Of a stretch of 64,000 nucleotides of DNA, positions 53,357-62,181 are shown one piece after another. The stretch's first letter is position 1; every line of letters begins with the position of its first letter. The notes under the pieces are model-generated. The model ran no database searches, had not been told where the DNA came from, and was given only the letters and a program-made list of their open reading frames with translations. The translations under genes were made by a program, and so were the position numbers. Location of the stretch: positions 68,898 to 132,897 of the forward strand of contig JAYZBC010000034.1 of assembly GCA_036339375.1 (NCBI GenBank), given 5' to 3'. The DNA comes from JAYZBC01 sp036339375. Lineage in GTDB: Bacteria; Pseudomonadota; Alphaproteobacteria; MPNO01; UBA2964.

Positions 53357-53875
53357 ATGGCCGATGTACCACCTGATTCCTCAATAAAGAAAAATAATGT
53401 AGAAGATGAGGAACAGCTATCCAATCCACAAATTTCTATTGAGCTCCAATATATTAAAGACCTGTCTTTTGAAAACCCTGTGGGTTCTGATACACCAGCA
53501 ATGTTTGGGCAAGACCCCACAATTAATGTGGAAGTGAATACAACAGCTCGGCCAATAAAAAACGAAAAATATGAGGTTTCAATTTTCATCCGGGGGGAAG
53601 GAAAAACCGGTGACACAATTTTATTCATAGTTGAGCTAACCTATGCCGGCCTTCTTACTGTAACCAATGCACCCAAAGACGCACTAAAGCCCATTCTTTT
53701 AATAGAAGGCGCACGACTGCTTTTCCCCTTTGCGCGTAATATAGTCGCGGAGGTAACAAGAGACAGTGGCCTGCCCCCATTATTTTTAAATCCAATTGAT
53801 TTTGTCCAATTGTATCAAGAACAACAAACAAATGAAGCTGGGGGAGAAAACGGCGAGGCGGGTTCTATTAATTAA
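53357..53875 (+). CDS. secB: Protein-export chaperone SecB
   Basis: Tetrameric export chaperone of 172 residues that keeps preproteins unfolded for SecA. The ATG at 53357 is chosen because GGAG stands six bases upstream; an ATG at 53336 is in frame. The family pattern PQISIELQYIKDLSFENP, EVNTTARPI, and LIEGARLLFPFARNIVAE through the PPLFLNPIDFVQLY end is intact. Convergent with dnaQ 31 bases away. Confidence 0.96.
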   Translation: MADVPPDSSIKKNNVEDEEQLSNPQISIELQYIKDLSFENPVGSDTPAMFGQDPTINVEVNTTARPIKNEKYEVSIFIRGEGKTGDTILFIVELTYAGLLTVTNAPKDALKPILLIEGARLLFPFARNIVAEVTRDSGLPPLFLNPIDFVQLYQEQQTNEAGGENGEAGSIN

Positions 53876-53906
53876 AACCTCGCTTAAGCCCTTTCTGGCT
53901 TTTTAT

Positions 53907-54587
53907 TTATTTGCTCCAAATAGGGTCCTTTAAAAGCCTTAAAAACTCTTCGTGCGCTGACAGCTCCTGGTCAGTTGCTTGGTGAGGTCGTGGTGTGTGT
54001 ATCACGTGTTTTGTATTTGGAGAGCCGTCTTCTTCTTTTTGTTCTTTTCTTTTGGTTTCAAGAACCAAATTTGGTTGACGCCCCCCTATCAACTCAAGAT
54101 AAACTTCTGCTAATAATTCCGCATCCAATAAAGCACCATGAAAAGTCCTGGCCGAATTATCTATTTCAAATCTCCGACAAAGCGCATTGAGGCTGGCTGG
54201 AGAACCCGGAAAGGATTTTCGAGCTAACTCCAAGGTATCTATAGCCCGTTTTTCGGGGAGTGGGTCAGATTTTAGCCTGACCAATTCAGAATTTATAAAA
54301 CCCAAATCAAATGGAGCATTGTGAATTATTAACGGGTCGTCGCCGATAAAGTTAAGAAAATCTTTGGCCAAGCTAGAAAATAGCGGTTTAGTTGAAAGGA
54401 AGTCATCTGTGAGCCCGTGTATTTTTTCCGCTGCTATTGGCATGGGCATCTGGGGATTGAAATATTCATGAAAAAATTCGCCGGTAGGCAAATGATTGTT
54501 AAGCGTTATGCATGCTATTTCAACCAACCTGTCACCATCGTGTGGTGACAAACCTGTTGTTTCTGTATCTAAAACCACCTCTCGCAT
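53907..54587 (-). CDS. dnaQ: DNA polymerase III epsilon subunit (proofreading exonuclease)
   Basis: DEDDh 3'-5' exonuclease of 226 residues. Exo I is LDTETTGLSPHDGDRLVEI with D7 and E9; Exo II includes IIHNAPFDLGFINSEL; the Exo III His-Asp pair is in FHGALLDAELLAEVYL. The C-terminal tail would bind the polymerase alpha subunit. It lies after coaE on the same strand, 11 bases away, within the cluster beside the proposed origin. Confidence 0.96.
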   Translation of the reverse strand: MREVVLDTETTGLSPHDGDRLVEIACITLNNHLPTGEFFHEYFNPQMPMPIAAEKIHGLTDDFLSTKPLFSSLAKDFLNFIGDDPLIIHNAPFDLGFINSELVRLKSDPLPEKRAIDTLELARKSFPGSPASLNALCRRFEIDNSARTFHGALLDAELLAEVYLELIGGRQPNLVLETKRKEQKEEDGSPNTKHVIHTPRPHQATDQELSAHEEFLRLLKDPIWSK

Positions 54588-54598
54588 TCAATTTTCCT

Positions 54599-55189
54599 TT
54601 ATTTTGAACATAAACCCCGCACTATTTCACCAAGTCTGTTCATGGTATCCCTTTTATTAGCACCCGTTTGAACCACAAAATCCGCGCTACGGCATTTTTC
54701 TTCATTTGACAGTTGGCGATCAAGTGTGGCACTCAATCTTTTCTTTGTCATTCCGGGCCTACCCAATACGCGCTGCTCTTGAAGAAATGGGGGAGCGGAT
54801 ACTACGATAACAACATCACAAAGTTTATTAGTCCCAACTTCAAACAATAGCGGAACATCAAGAACTGCTAGCTTTACCCGAGTGGCCTGACACCGTCGGA
54901 GAAATTTAAATTGTGCCGCCTTCACCATCGGGTGAAGAATGGTTTCAAGCTTTTTTAATTCTTCTTGATTTCCAAAAACAAGCTTGCCTAAAGCGTTTCT
55001 ATCGATTGCACCCCCTCGTGAAACGCCCCGGAAGGCACATGACACACGGTCTACTGCTGCCCCGCCCTTTCCAAGAAACCCATGAACCAAAGCATCTGAG
55101 TCACAAACGGGCAACTTAAAACTCCGCAACATTCCAGCGGCTGTAGTTTTACCCATCCCTATTGAGCCTGTTAATCCAATGACGATCAT
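54599..55189 (-). CDS. coaE: Dephospho-CoA kinase CoaE
   Basis: P-loop kinase of 196 residues for the last step of coenzyme A synthesis. The ATG at 55189 starts MIVIGLTGSIGMGKTTA, with the Walker A site at the very N-terminus as is normal; a longer frame from 55267 would run into aroE. CDSDALVHGFL and VLDVPLLFEVG match the family. aroE ends eight bases upstream. Confidence 0.95.
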   Translation of the reverse strand: MIVIGLTGSIGMGKTTAAGMLRSFKLPVCDSDALVHGFLGKGGAAVDRVSCAFRGVSRGGAIDRNALGKLVFGNQEELKKLETILHPMVKAAQFKFLRRCQATRVKLAVLDVPLLFEVGTNKLCDVVIVVSAPPFLQEQRVLGRPGMTKKRLSATLDRQLSNEEKCRSADFVVQTGANKRDTMNRLGEIVRGLCSK

Positions 55190-55196
55190 ATTGGCT

Positions 55197-56039
55197 TTAA
55201 ACCATTCCCAGAACATGTGCTCGAAGTTTAGGCGAAACCACCGGATCACAGCCAAACCATGCAGCAAACCCTGGACGTCCTTGCTGCATCAACATCCAAA
55301 GGCCATCCACAACTGGGTTACCACGTTTTTTGGCTTCACTTAAAAGTGGGGTGAACAGTGGTCGATAAACAATGTCGTTAACAACCGCGGTTTTTGGTAA
55401 AGCGTCGAGGCTAAGGTCCAGGGGAAGTTGGTTTTCCATTCCCAGAGTTGTGGTGTTAACCAGGAAAGATGCGCCTGATAACGCGTCGTTTCTTTCTTTC
55501 CACAAAACAGGTCTCAAGATCGGCCCTATACCTGTTGCTAAAAGCTCCGCTTTTTCCAAAGTCCTATTTATAATTCTGATTTCACGCACACCTAATTCAA
55601 CCAATGCAACTACTACCGCACGTGAAGCACCTCCTGCTCCAATTACCACAGAAACACCATTCTTTATATTGGTTGTTCGTGTGTTTTGATTGAGGGCTTC
55701 TTTAAATCCGAAAACATCAGTATTTTTTCCCTCTAAAAACCCGTCTTTTGTTACAACGATTGTGTTAATTGCTCCAACCCTTTCAGCCAACTCATCTACA
55801 CTATCAACAAGCATCATCCCTTTTTCTTTGTGAGGTACCGTTAAATTAACACCAGCGAAACCTAATTTTGGCAACGATTTAACAACACTGGTTATGTTCT
55901 CTGGGTTTACGGCCAGTGGAATGTACACGCCGTCTATTCCATTTTCTTTCAACCAATAGTTATGAAGTCTTGGAGATAAAGAATGACTTACAGGCCAACC
56001 CACAACGCCAGCAACCCGGGTTTTTCCTGAGAGATTCAT
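55197..56039 (-). CDS. aroE: Shikimate dehydrogenase (NADP) AroE
   Basis: 280-residue enzyme reducing 3-dehydroshikimate. Shikimate-binding GWPVSHSLSPRLHNYW, catalytic Lys and Asp in NLTVPHKEKGM and GKNTDVFGF, and the NADP motif VIGAGGASRAVVVAL are present. The ATG at 56039 overlaps the maf stop as ATGA and gives the normal length; a longer frame from 56069 is unlikely. Confidence 0.96.
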   Translation of the reverse strand: MNLSGKTRVAGVVGWPVSHSLSPRLHNYWLKENGIDGVYIPLAVNPENITSVVKSLPKLGFAGVNLTVPHKEKGMMLVDSVDELAERVGAINTIVVTKDGFLEGKNTDVFGFKEALNQNTRTTNIKNGVSVVIGAGGASRAVVVALVELGVREIRIINRTLEKAELLATGIGPILRPVLWKERNDALSGASFLVNTTTLGMENQLPLDLSLDALPKTAVVNDIVYRPLFTPLLSEAKKRGNPVVDGLWMLMQQGRPGFAAWFGCDPVVSPKLRAHVLGMV

Positions 56040-56641
56040 AATTTTATAACCCCTTGCTCTCGTAAACACTTCAACAATGGCAATAGGGGTAGCCCCAAAA
56101 TTGTAAAATAATTGCCACTAATTTTAGAAAAAAGTTGTATGCCCCTATTCTCGATGCAATACGCTCCCGGAAAATTTAGAGCGGTATCTCCTAGTGCTTC
56201 TAAGTATCTTTTTAAAAATTCTTCTGAAAAATCTCTCATCCACATGCTCGCGGTATCTAAAACATGCCATAATCTTATTCCATCAACAAAAACACAAACA
56301 AAACTGAACAGCCGGTGTTTTTTTCCCCTTAAATCAAGTAATTGATCTCTTGCTGCGTGTATATCTGGAGGTTTGCTGATAATTTTACCTCCTAAATCTA
56401 AAACTTGGTCTGAACTGATTACATAAGCCCTAGGATTCTTAAGGGAAATTTGGCGCGCTTTATTTTCTGCTAATACTTCAGCTATGGAGCCACTATTAAA
56501 TTTTTCTTGTATTAAAGCAGATTTTATTTCTGTTTCATCTACATTTGGATGGATGATTTGGAATTTGATTCCCGCTTCAGATAGAATTCTTTGGCGGGTA
56601 ATACTGCTTGAAGCAAGCAAAATTGTGTTTGTATTAACCAC
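56036..56641 (-). CDS. maf: Maf family nucleoside-triphosphate pyrophosphatase
   Basis: Maf/YhdE-like NTP pyrophosphatase of 201 residues from a GTG at 56641, placed just after a G-rich Shine-Dalgarno stretch and giving the family's usual size. The core shows LASSSITRQRILSEAG, the KA metal site in LAENKARQIS, and SSDQVLDLGGKIISKP with its catalytic Asp. It removes modified or excess nucleotides. First gene of the maf-aroE-coaE-dnaQ operon running away from the proposed origin. Confidence 0.92.
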   Translation of the reverse strand: MVNTNTILLASSSITRQRILSEAGIKFQIIHPNVDETEIKSALIQEKFNSGSIAEVLAENKARQISLKNPRAYVISSDQVLDLGGKIISKPPDIHAARDQLLDLRGKKHRLFSFVCVFVDGIRLWHVLDTASMWMRDFSEEFLKRYLEALGDTALNFPGAYCIENRGIQLFSKISGNYFTILGLPLLPLLKCLREQGVIKL

Positions 56642-57121
56642 TAAAAAGTCCCCCCTGAGTGACGTATTAGTAAAAACCTTAAAATAACTGGAATGAAATT
56701 TAAGAGCTAGCATTCCAAAAGTTTGATTTTTATATCTCTGATAAACCTGCGGAAAAAACAATGATCTTTTTTGGATAAGTGGACGGTTTTTGCATGAGAT
56801 GCTTTTTATGCTTTTTTTGCAATTTTAATTTTCATTTTATTCATAGGGTTTTTTTATATTTACACCCTGTTTATAAAAACTTATCCCCCCTTTTAATGCA
56901 TTCCTTTAATTTAAAAATCACTTTGTTATCATTCTAATTTTAGTTTTCTTTTTCTTTCCACAGTTAGTAAATCTTTTATCAACAACTAAGACCCTGTGCA
57001 CAAATTAGGTATAAAAAAGTATCCCCGTATTTCAATGGTACAACTACAACAACTACCTTTTTAATTTAACTAATAAGTAGTAGTAATTAGTTTAAACTTA
57101 ACCTTTTTTACGGACAATAAA
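56642..57121. other. Candidate chromosomal replication origin (oriC)
   Basis: AT-rich interval without a gene between divergent maf and hemE. hemE borders the origin in Caulobacter, and the same neighbourhood is common in alphaproteobacteria. DnaA-box-like 9-mers (consensus TTATNCACA): TTATCCAAA (minus, 56770-56778), TTATAAACA (minus, 56868-56876), CTTTCCACA (56954-56962), TTATCAACA (56976-56984) and TTGTGCACA (minus, 56995-57003), each with one or two mismatches. Long A/T runs at 56800-56950 could serve as an unwinding element. Neither dnaA nor a confirmed GC-skew switch was available to test it. Confidence 0.6.
56954..57003. promoter_or_regulatory. Cluster of three DnaA-box-like sequences
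   Basis: CTTTCCACA (56954), TTATCAACA (56976) and, on the minus strand, TTGTGCACA (56995-57003) lie within 50 bases. The middle and last each differ from TTATNCACA at one position. Seen directly; DnaA binding is inferred. Confidence 0.5.
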
Positions 57122-58174
57122 ATGGTTAAACGAAAACCCAGGTTATTATCTACTCTTAATTTTGAGAAAGTAGACCGTCCACCAATATGGCTTATGCGTC
57201 AAGCAGGCCGTTATTTACCGGAATATCGGGAGATAAGAAGAAAAACAAGCTCTTTCTTGTCACTTTGTTATTCCCCAGAATTAGCGGCAGAAGTGACTCT
57301 ACAACCGTTAAAAAGATTTCCTCTGGATGCCGCAATAATTTTTTCCGATATTTTGGTTATTCCTGATGCTTTAGGGCAAAAAGTGGATTTTAGGGAGGGC
57401 GTAGGACCAGTTTTAAGTGTTTTAGAAAGGCCATTTAAAATAAGCGAATACAAACAAAATCGTGTAGGTAAATATTTGTCACCTGTGTATGAGGCGCTGA
57501 GAATAGTCCGGAACAAACTACCAAAAAATAAAACTTTAATAGGTTTTTCGGGAGCACCTTGGACCGTAGCAACATACATGTTAGAGGGAGGAAGCAGCCG
57601 AAACTTTGCTAATATTAAGAGTTGGGCATATAACGAACCTAAAAACTTCGGCCAGTTAATTTCAATGTTAGAACATGTTTTGGCAGAACACTTAATTTGC
57701 CAGATAAACGCCGGTGCTGACGTGGTTCAGATTTTTGATAGCTGGGCTGGGGTTTTGCCAGACGGTGCTTTTGAGAAATGGTCTGTAGAGCCGATATCTA
57801 GAATAGCAAAAAAGGTATCTTTGGCTAAACCAGGTGTCCCAATTATCGTTTTCCCCAGGCTAGCAGGACTAAAATATGGAAAATTTAAAAATTTATCAGG
57901 GGTCAGCGCTATAAGTATTGATCAAACAGTACCTTTAGATTGGGCGCAGGGGTCTCTACAAGGAGAAACAGTTCTTCAAGGCAACCTAGACCCTGTTTAT
58001 CTAGTTTGCGGCGGTAAAGCCCTAGAAAAGGAAACGAAAAGAATTTTAGAAATTGTTGGAAACAAACAGTTTATATTTAATTTGGGTCATGGCGTGCTCC
58101 CACAAACACCACCGGAAAATGTGTCAGCTCTTTGTAAGATAGTCTTAAATTGGAAGCTTAACGAAAAGACATGA
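57122..58174 (+). CDS. hemE: Uroporphyrinogen decarboxylase HemE
   Basis: 350-residue enzyme converting uroporphyrinogen III to coproporphyrinogen III. The signature PIWLMRQAGRYLPEYR, the catalytic Asp in IIFSDILVIPDALG, GFSGAPWTVATYM and FNLGHGVLPQTPPENV are intact. First of the hemE-hemH-hemJ operon, and its ATG follows the origin candidate directly. hemH starts inside its stop (ATGA). Confidence 0.97.
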   Translation: MVKRKPRLLSTLNFEKVDRPPIWLMRQAGRYLPEYREIRRKTSSFLSLCYSPELAAEVTLQPLKRFPLDAAIIFSDILVIPDALGQKVDFREGVGPVLSVLERPFKISEYKQNRVGKYLSPVYEALRIVRNKLPKNKTLIGFSGAPWTVATYMLEGGSSRNFANIKSWAYNEPKNFGQLISMLEHVLAEHLICQINAGADVVQIFDSWAGVLPDGAFEKWSVEPISRIAKKVSLAKPGVPIIVFPRLAGLKYGKFKNLSGVSAISIDQTVPLDWAQGSLQGETVLQGNLDPVYLVCGGKALEKETKRILEIVGNKQFIFNLGHGVLPQTPPENVSALCKIVLNWKLNEKT

Positions 58175-59217
58175 CTAAAACAGCTGTTGTCTTATACAAC
58201 TTAGGCGGACCAAACAGTTTAGATGCTGTAAGACCCTTTCTTTTTAATTTATTTAATGATCCGGCGATTATTAGGCTTCCCACTCCCGCTCGATGGATTT
58301 TAGCTAAAATTCTTTCTAAAAGAAGGGAACCGACAGCGAAAAAGATTTATGGGTTAATTGGCAATAAATCGCCAATTTTAGACCAAACGCAGAAACAAGC
58401 AGCAGCCCTTGAGGTTGAGCTGAAAGTAGAGGGGAATTTTAAGGTGTTTGTTGCCATGCGTTATTGGCACCCCTTTTTGGAAGAGTGTTTAACCCAAATA
58501 CAACAATTTGAACCGGATCATATTTTGTTATTACCCCTCTATCCCCAATTTTCCACAACAACTACGAACTCGTTTTTGACGGAGTGGAAAAAAGTTGAAG
58601 AAAAAACCGGCCTTGCCATACCTACAAGTTCGGTGTGTTGCTATCCCTGCGAGTCAGGCTTTGTTAAAGCTGTTGTTAGTAACATCAAGTTAGGATTAAA
58701 AAAAGTAAGGCAGGGGTCCCAGGGTTTTAAAGTTTTATTTTCAGCGCATGGAATACCAACAAAATTTGTTAGAAGCGGTGACCCTTATCAGTGGCATGTA
58801 GAACAAACAGTCGCAAGTGTAGTCAAGGAGTTAGATATTAAGGGTTTGGATTATATTATTTGTTATCAAAGTAGGGTCGGGCCGGTGGAGTGGTTAAAAC
58901 CTTACACGGATCAGGTAATAATAAAGGCTGCAAAGGAAAAAAAGGCTTTGTTGGTGGTGCCAATAGCGTTTGTTTCTGAACACTCCGAGACCCTGGTTGA
59001 ACTAGATATTGAGTATGCAGCATTGGCCAGGAAAAATGGTGCACCGATCTATGAGCGTGCACCAACAGTCGGAACAACAAAATCCTATATCAAAGGATTA
59101 GCGAGGATGGTATTAAGTGCAAAGCCATATCACTTGGTTTTTCCTTGCGGTTTTAAGAAAAATTGCCCGAAAATGTTTTCTGGTTGCCCATATTTAGATA
59201 TTCCCAGAGGTTCCTAA
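58171..59217 (+). CDS. hemH: Ferrochelatase HemH
   Basis: 348-residue enzyme inserting Fe(II) into protoporphyrin IX. Conserved parts include VVLYNLGGPNSLDAVRPFLF, MRYWHPFLEE, the catalytic His in LFSAHGIPTKFV, and the downstream acidic site VPIAFVSEHSETLVELD. The C-terminus has four cysteines (CGFKKNCPKMFSGCPY), a pattern reminiscent of [2Fe-2S] ferrochelatases, though I cannot establish a cluster. Overlaps hemE by four bases and hemJ by one. Confidence 0.96.
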   Translation: MTKTAVVLYNLGGPNSLDAVRPFLFNLFNDPAIIRLPTPARWILAKILSKRREPTAKKIYGLIGNKSPILDQTQKQAAALEVELKVEGNFKVFVAMRYWHPFLEECLTQIQQFEPDHILLLPLYPQFSTTTTNSFLTEWKKVEEKTGLAIPTSSVCCYPCESGFVKAVVSNIKLGLKKVRQGSQGFKVLFSAHGIPTKFVRSGDPYQWHVEQTVASVVKELDIKGLDYIICYQSRVGPVEWLKPYTDQVIIKAAKEKKALLVVPIAFVSEHSETLVELDIEYAALARKNGAPIYERAPTVGTTKSYIKGLARMVLSAKPYHLVFPCGFKKNCPKMFSGCPYLDIPRGS

Positions 59218-59663
59218 TGAGCTGGTTAGTAGAGTATTATTTGTGGGTTAAGGCGCTTCATATTATTTCTGTAATTGCTTGGATGGCGGGTCTACTCTAC
59301 CTCCCTCGTTTGTTTGTTTATCACAGCGCTATGGAAGCGGCTAGTGAGCAGGCAAAGACGTTTAAAATTATGGAACGCCGGCTGTTAAAATATATTATGC
59401 ACCCGGCTATGATCGCTGCCTTAGTTTTTGGTTTTCTTTTGATGATTGCTCCGGGTTTTGTAACTTGGTCGGAGTGGTGGTTGTATGCAAAATTAATTTT
59501 AGTTATTGGAATGCTAGCCCTCCACGGCTTGTTTGTCTTTTGGCAGCGGGATTTTGAGAATGATCGTTGTTCAACTTCAGAAAAAGTTTTTCGTATAGCG
59601 AACGAATTACCCGCCTTGCTTATGATACTAATTGTTGTTTTGGTGGTGGTTAAGCCCTTCTAA
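59217..59663 (+). CDS. hemJ: Protoporphyrinogen IX oxidase HemJ
   Basis: 148-residue integral membrane protein with four hydrophobic segments. The ATG at 59217 overlaps the hemH stop (TAATG). The HemJ-type WVKALHIISVIAWMAGLLYLPRLFVYH carries the heme-ligand His, and the conserved Lys of LLKYIMHPAM is present. It converts protoporphyrinogen to protoporphyrin, so hemE, hemH and hemJ supply the end of the heme pathway. Confidence 0.94.
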   Translation: MSWLVEYYLWVKALHIISVIAWMAGLLYLPRLFVYHSAMEAASEQAKTFKIMERRLLKYIMHPAMIAALVFGFLLMIAPGFVTWSEWWLYAKLILVIGMLALHGLFVFWQRDFENDRCSTSEKVFRIANELPALLMILIVVLVVVKPF

Positions 59664-59834
59664 TGTTTTGGTTTTCAAAAATTTTAGGGTTTATACAATT
59701 GATTGACAATTGATGTTTTTTAAGTTACTGAGACACCACTAAGTCGTTAGAACCTACACAGCGACCGCTTTTCCAAACCTGTAAGTCCTGTAAAATGGAC
59801 GGCGTAGCTGAATGAAGCGCAATATCCCCCCTGT

Positions 59835-59848
59835 TTTGTTTAAACAAA
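59835..59848. repeat. 14-base perfect palindrome in the rho leader
   Basis: TTTGTTTAAACAAA, 18 bases before the rho ATG at 59866, in a 202-base gap after hemJ. It could be an operator or merely the product of A/T richness. A perfect TTGACA (59703-59708) lies upstream with a poor -10. Confidence 0.35.
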
Positions 59849-59865
59849 CCTAAATTTCAAAGATC

Positions 59866-61122
59866 ATGCAACTCCAAGAATTAAAAAAGAAAACACCGGC
59901 AGACCTTCTTGCTTATGCAGAAGAGCTTAAAATTGAGAACGCGTCTACGATGCGAAAACAAGCGATGATGTTTGCGATATTAAAGAAGCTTGCTGAAAAC
60001 GAGGTTTCAATTTTTGGTGACGGGGTTATCGAAGTCTTACAAGATGGTTTTGGTTTTCTCCGTGCGCCCGAGGCAAACTATCTACCTGGGCCGGACGACA
60101 TTTATGTATCACCCAGTCAAATTAGGCGGTTTAGTTTGTGTACTGGTGATACGGTGGAGGGGGAAATTCGATCCCCAAAAGATGGCGAGCGGTATTTTGC
60201 GTTGCTGAAAGTCAATAAAATCAATTTCAACGATCCAGAAAAAGTTCGTCACCGAATAAATTTTGATAATTTAACGCCTCTTTACCCCGAAGAAAAATTC
60301 GAACTGGACTATGATAATCCCAAAACCAGTGATTTAACGACCCGAATTGTGGATCTTACAGCGCCACTTGGCAAAGGACAAAGAGCCCTAATTGTCTCGC
60401 CACCAAGGACAGGAAAGACAATGATGCTCCAGTCGATAGCCCACGCTATTACTGAAAACAACAAAGAGGTTTACTTAATCGTATTGCTTATTGATGAACG
60501 GCCGGAGGAAGTGACCGATATGCAGCGCTCTGTAGATGGAGAGGTCATTAGCTCTACTTTTGATGAGCCTGCGACAAGGCATGTTCAAGTGGCTGATATG
60601 GTAATTGAGAAAGCCAAACGTCTTGTGGAGCATGGGCATGACGTGGTGATTTTGTTGGATTCCATTACCCGGTTAGCGCGGGCTTATAACACTGTTGTGC
60701 CTTCTTCCGGAAAGGTGCTAACGGGCGGGGTTGATTCAAATGCGTTACAAAGGCCAAAGCGTTTTTTTGGTGCTGCTCGGAATATAGAACAAGGGGGATC
60801 TCTTTCAATAATTGCTACAGCCTTAATTGATACCGGATCCCGAATGGATGAGGTGATCTTTGAAGAATTTAAAGGGACCGGTAATTCTGAGATTGTTCTT
60901 GATCGTAAGCTTGCCGATAAACGCACTTTTCCGTCTATGGATATTGCAAAATCCGGTACCCGCAAAGAGGAATTGTTGGTTGAAAAAGGCAATTTATCAA
61001 AAATGTGGGTGTTGCGCAGAATTTTGAACCCCATGGGAACTACAGACGCCATGGAATTTTTAATTGAAAAAATGAAGGCGACAAAAAATAACGCGGACTT
61101 TTTTGATTCTATGAACCAATAA
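59866..61122 (+). CDS. rho: Transcription termination factor Rho
   Basis: Hexameric RNA helicase of 418 residues: Rho N-domain (LQELKKKTPADLLAYAEEL), the RNA-binding cold-shock fold with GFGFLRAPEANYLPGPDDIYVS (noted as GFGFLRAPEANYL), and the ATPase with Walker A SPPRTGKT at residues 178-185, VLLIDERPEEV and the Q/R-loop region GGVDSNALQRPKRFFGAARN (noted as GGVDSNALQRPKRFFG). Intact. hemE-hemH-hemJ-rho is a common alphaproteobacterial order, but here it is followed by a convergent quinone oxidoreductase, not mnmE. Confidence 0.97.
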   Translation: MQLQELKKKTPADLLAYAEELKIENASTMRKQAMMFAILKKLAENEVSIFGDGVIEVLQDGFGFLRAPEANYLPGPDDIYVSPSQIRRFSLCTGDTVEGEIRSPKDGERYFALLKVNKINFNDPEKVRHRINFDNLTPLYPEEKFELDYDNPKTSDLTTRIVDLTAPLGKGQRALIVSPPRTGKTMMLQSIAHAITENNKEVYLIVLLIDERPEEVTDMQRSVDGEVISSTFDEPATRHVQVADMVIEKAKRLVEHGHDVVILLDSITRLARAYNTVVPSSGKVLTGGVDSNALQRPKRFFGAARNIEQGGSLSIIATALIDTGSRMDEVIFEEFKGTGNSEIVLDRKLADKRTFPSMDIAKSGTRKEELLVEKGNLSKMWVLRRILNPMGTTDAMEFLIEKMKATKNNADFFDSMNQ

Positions 61123-61149
61123 AAACAAGAAAATAAATATTTTAGTAGC

Positions 61150-62127
61150 TTATGGAATTAAAATCGTAGAACCGATTGTTTTCCGTTTTTCCAAATCACG
61201 ATGTGCTTTTACCGCGTCTTTTAATCTGTAACGTTGGTTTATAGCTATTTTTACCCCACCTCTTTGGACCACTGAGAATAATTCCCTTGATAAAGTTACC
61301 AGCTCCTTCTCTGTAGAGATGTAATGATAAAGGATTGGGCGCGTCATAAAAAGCGACCCTTTTTGAGATAGGGTGAGGGGAGCTATCGGCGGCACGGGCC
61401 CGGAAGCGTTTCCAAAGGTAATCCACATTCCCCTTGATTTTAGGCTATCGAGGGACCCCAAGTGGGTGTCTTTGCCAACACCATCATAAACAACTGGAAC
61501 CCCCAATCCCCTTGTAATTGTTCGGACTCTATCTCTAAAATTGCGTTTAGTATAAACAATGGCATGGTCACATCCATGTTTTTTGGCAATGGCTGCTTTT
61601 TTTGTGGAACCCACCGTCCCTATAACAGTTGCGCCCAAGAATTTTGCCCACTGACACAAGATTAGCCCAACACCGCCGGCGGCCGCATGTATCAGTACGG
61701 GTTCACCAGGCTTGGGCCGGTAAATACGCCGCAGCAACATTGCGGCAGTTAAGCCCTTTAACATCATAGAGGCGGCTTTTTCGTCGGAGATTCCCTTTGG
61801 AATCTTTATTACCCGATTGGCTGGATATAAGCGTGTCTCAGAGTAAGCCCCAATTGGGTCAGAACAGTAGGCGACTCGGTCACCTAATTTGACGTTTGTT
61901 ACACCTTTGCCTACCTCCTCAATGCAACCGGCACCTTCCAGGCCTGGTGTAAAAGGAGTGGGCAGGGGGTAGAGTCCCTTCCGGTGATAGGTATCGATGA
62001 AGTTGAGACCGATAGCCGTATGTCGAATAATAACCTCACCCCTTTTGGGTCGGGGAGTTTCAGTGGTTTCCCACTTAAGGACTGACGCTGGGCCGGTCCG
62101 GTGAATTTTTATGGCGTGTGTCATCAT
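61150..62127 (-). CDS. NADPH:quinone oxidoreductase (zeta-crystallin-like, MDR)
   Basis: 325-residue zinc-free medium-chain dehydrogenase. The start HAIKIHRTGPASVLKWE, the GroES-like domain with GLNFIDTYHRKGLYPLP, the NADPH-binding AAAGGVGLILCQWAK and VYDGVGKDT all match QOR. No structural-zinc cysteine set is present, typical for this family. Reduces quinones by one or two electrons. Convergent with rho. Confidence 0.92.
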   Translation of the reverse strand: MMTHAIKIHRTGPASVLKWETTETPRPKRGEVIIRHTAIGLNFIDTYHRKGLYPLPTPFTPGLEGAGCIEEVGKGVTNVKLGDRVAYCSDPIGAYSETRLYPANRVIKIPKGISDEKAASMMLKGLTAAMLLRRIYRPKPGEPVLIHAAAGGVGLILCQWAKFLGATVIGTVGSTKKAAIAKKHGCDHAIVYTKRNFRDRVRTITRGLGVPVVYDGVGKDTHLGSLDSLKSRGMWITFGNASGPVPPIAPLTLSQKGSLFMTRPILYHYISTEKELVTLSRELFSVVQRGGVKIAINQRYRLKDAVKAHRDLEKRKTIGSTILIP

Positions 62128-62181
62128 TTTTTATTGGTTATTCTTTGTTTAAGGGTGTCATACATATTCAACGATGATTTC

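Noticed and set aside
57087..57101. CtrA binding site (TTAG-N7-TTAA) at the origin
   Set aside because: One mismatch to a low-complexity AT motif in very AT-rich DNA; kept only as a remark in the origin finding.
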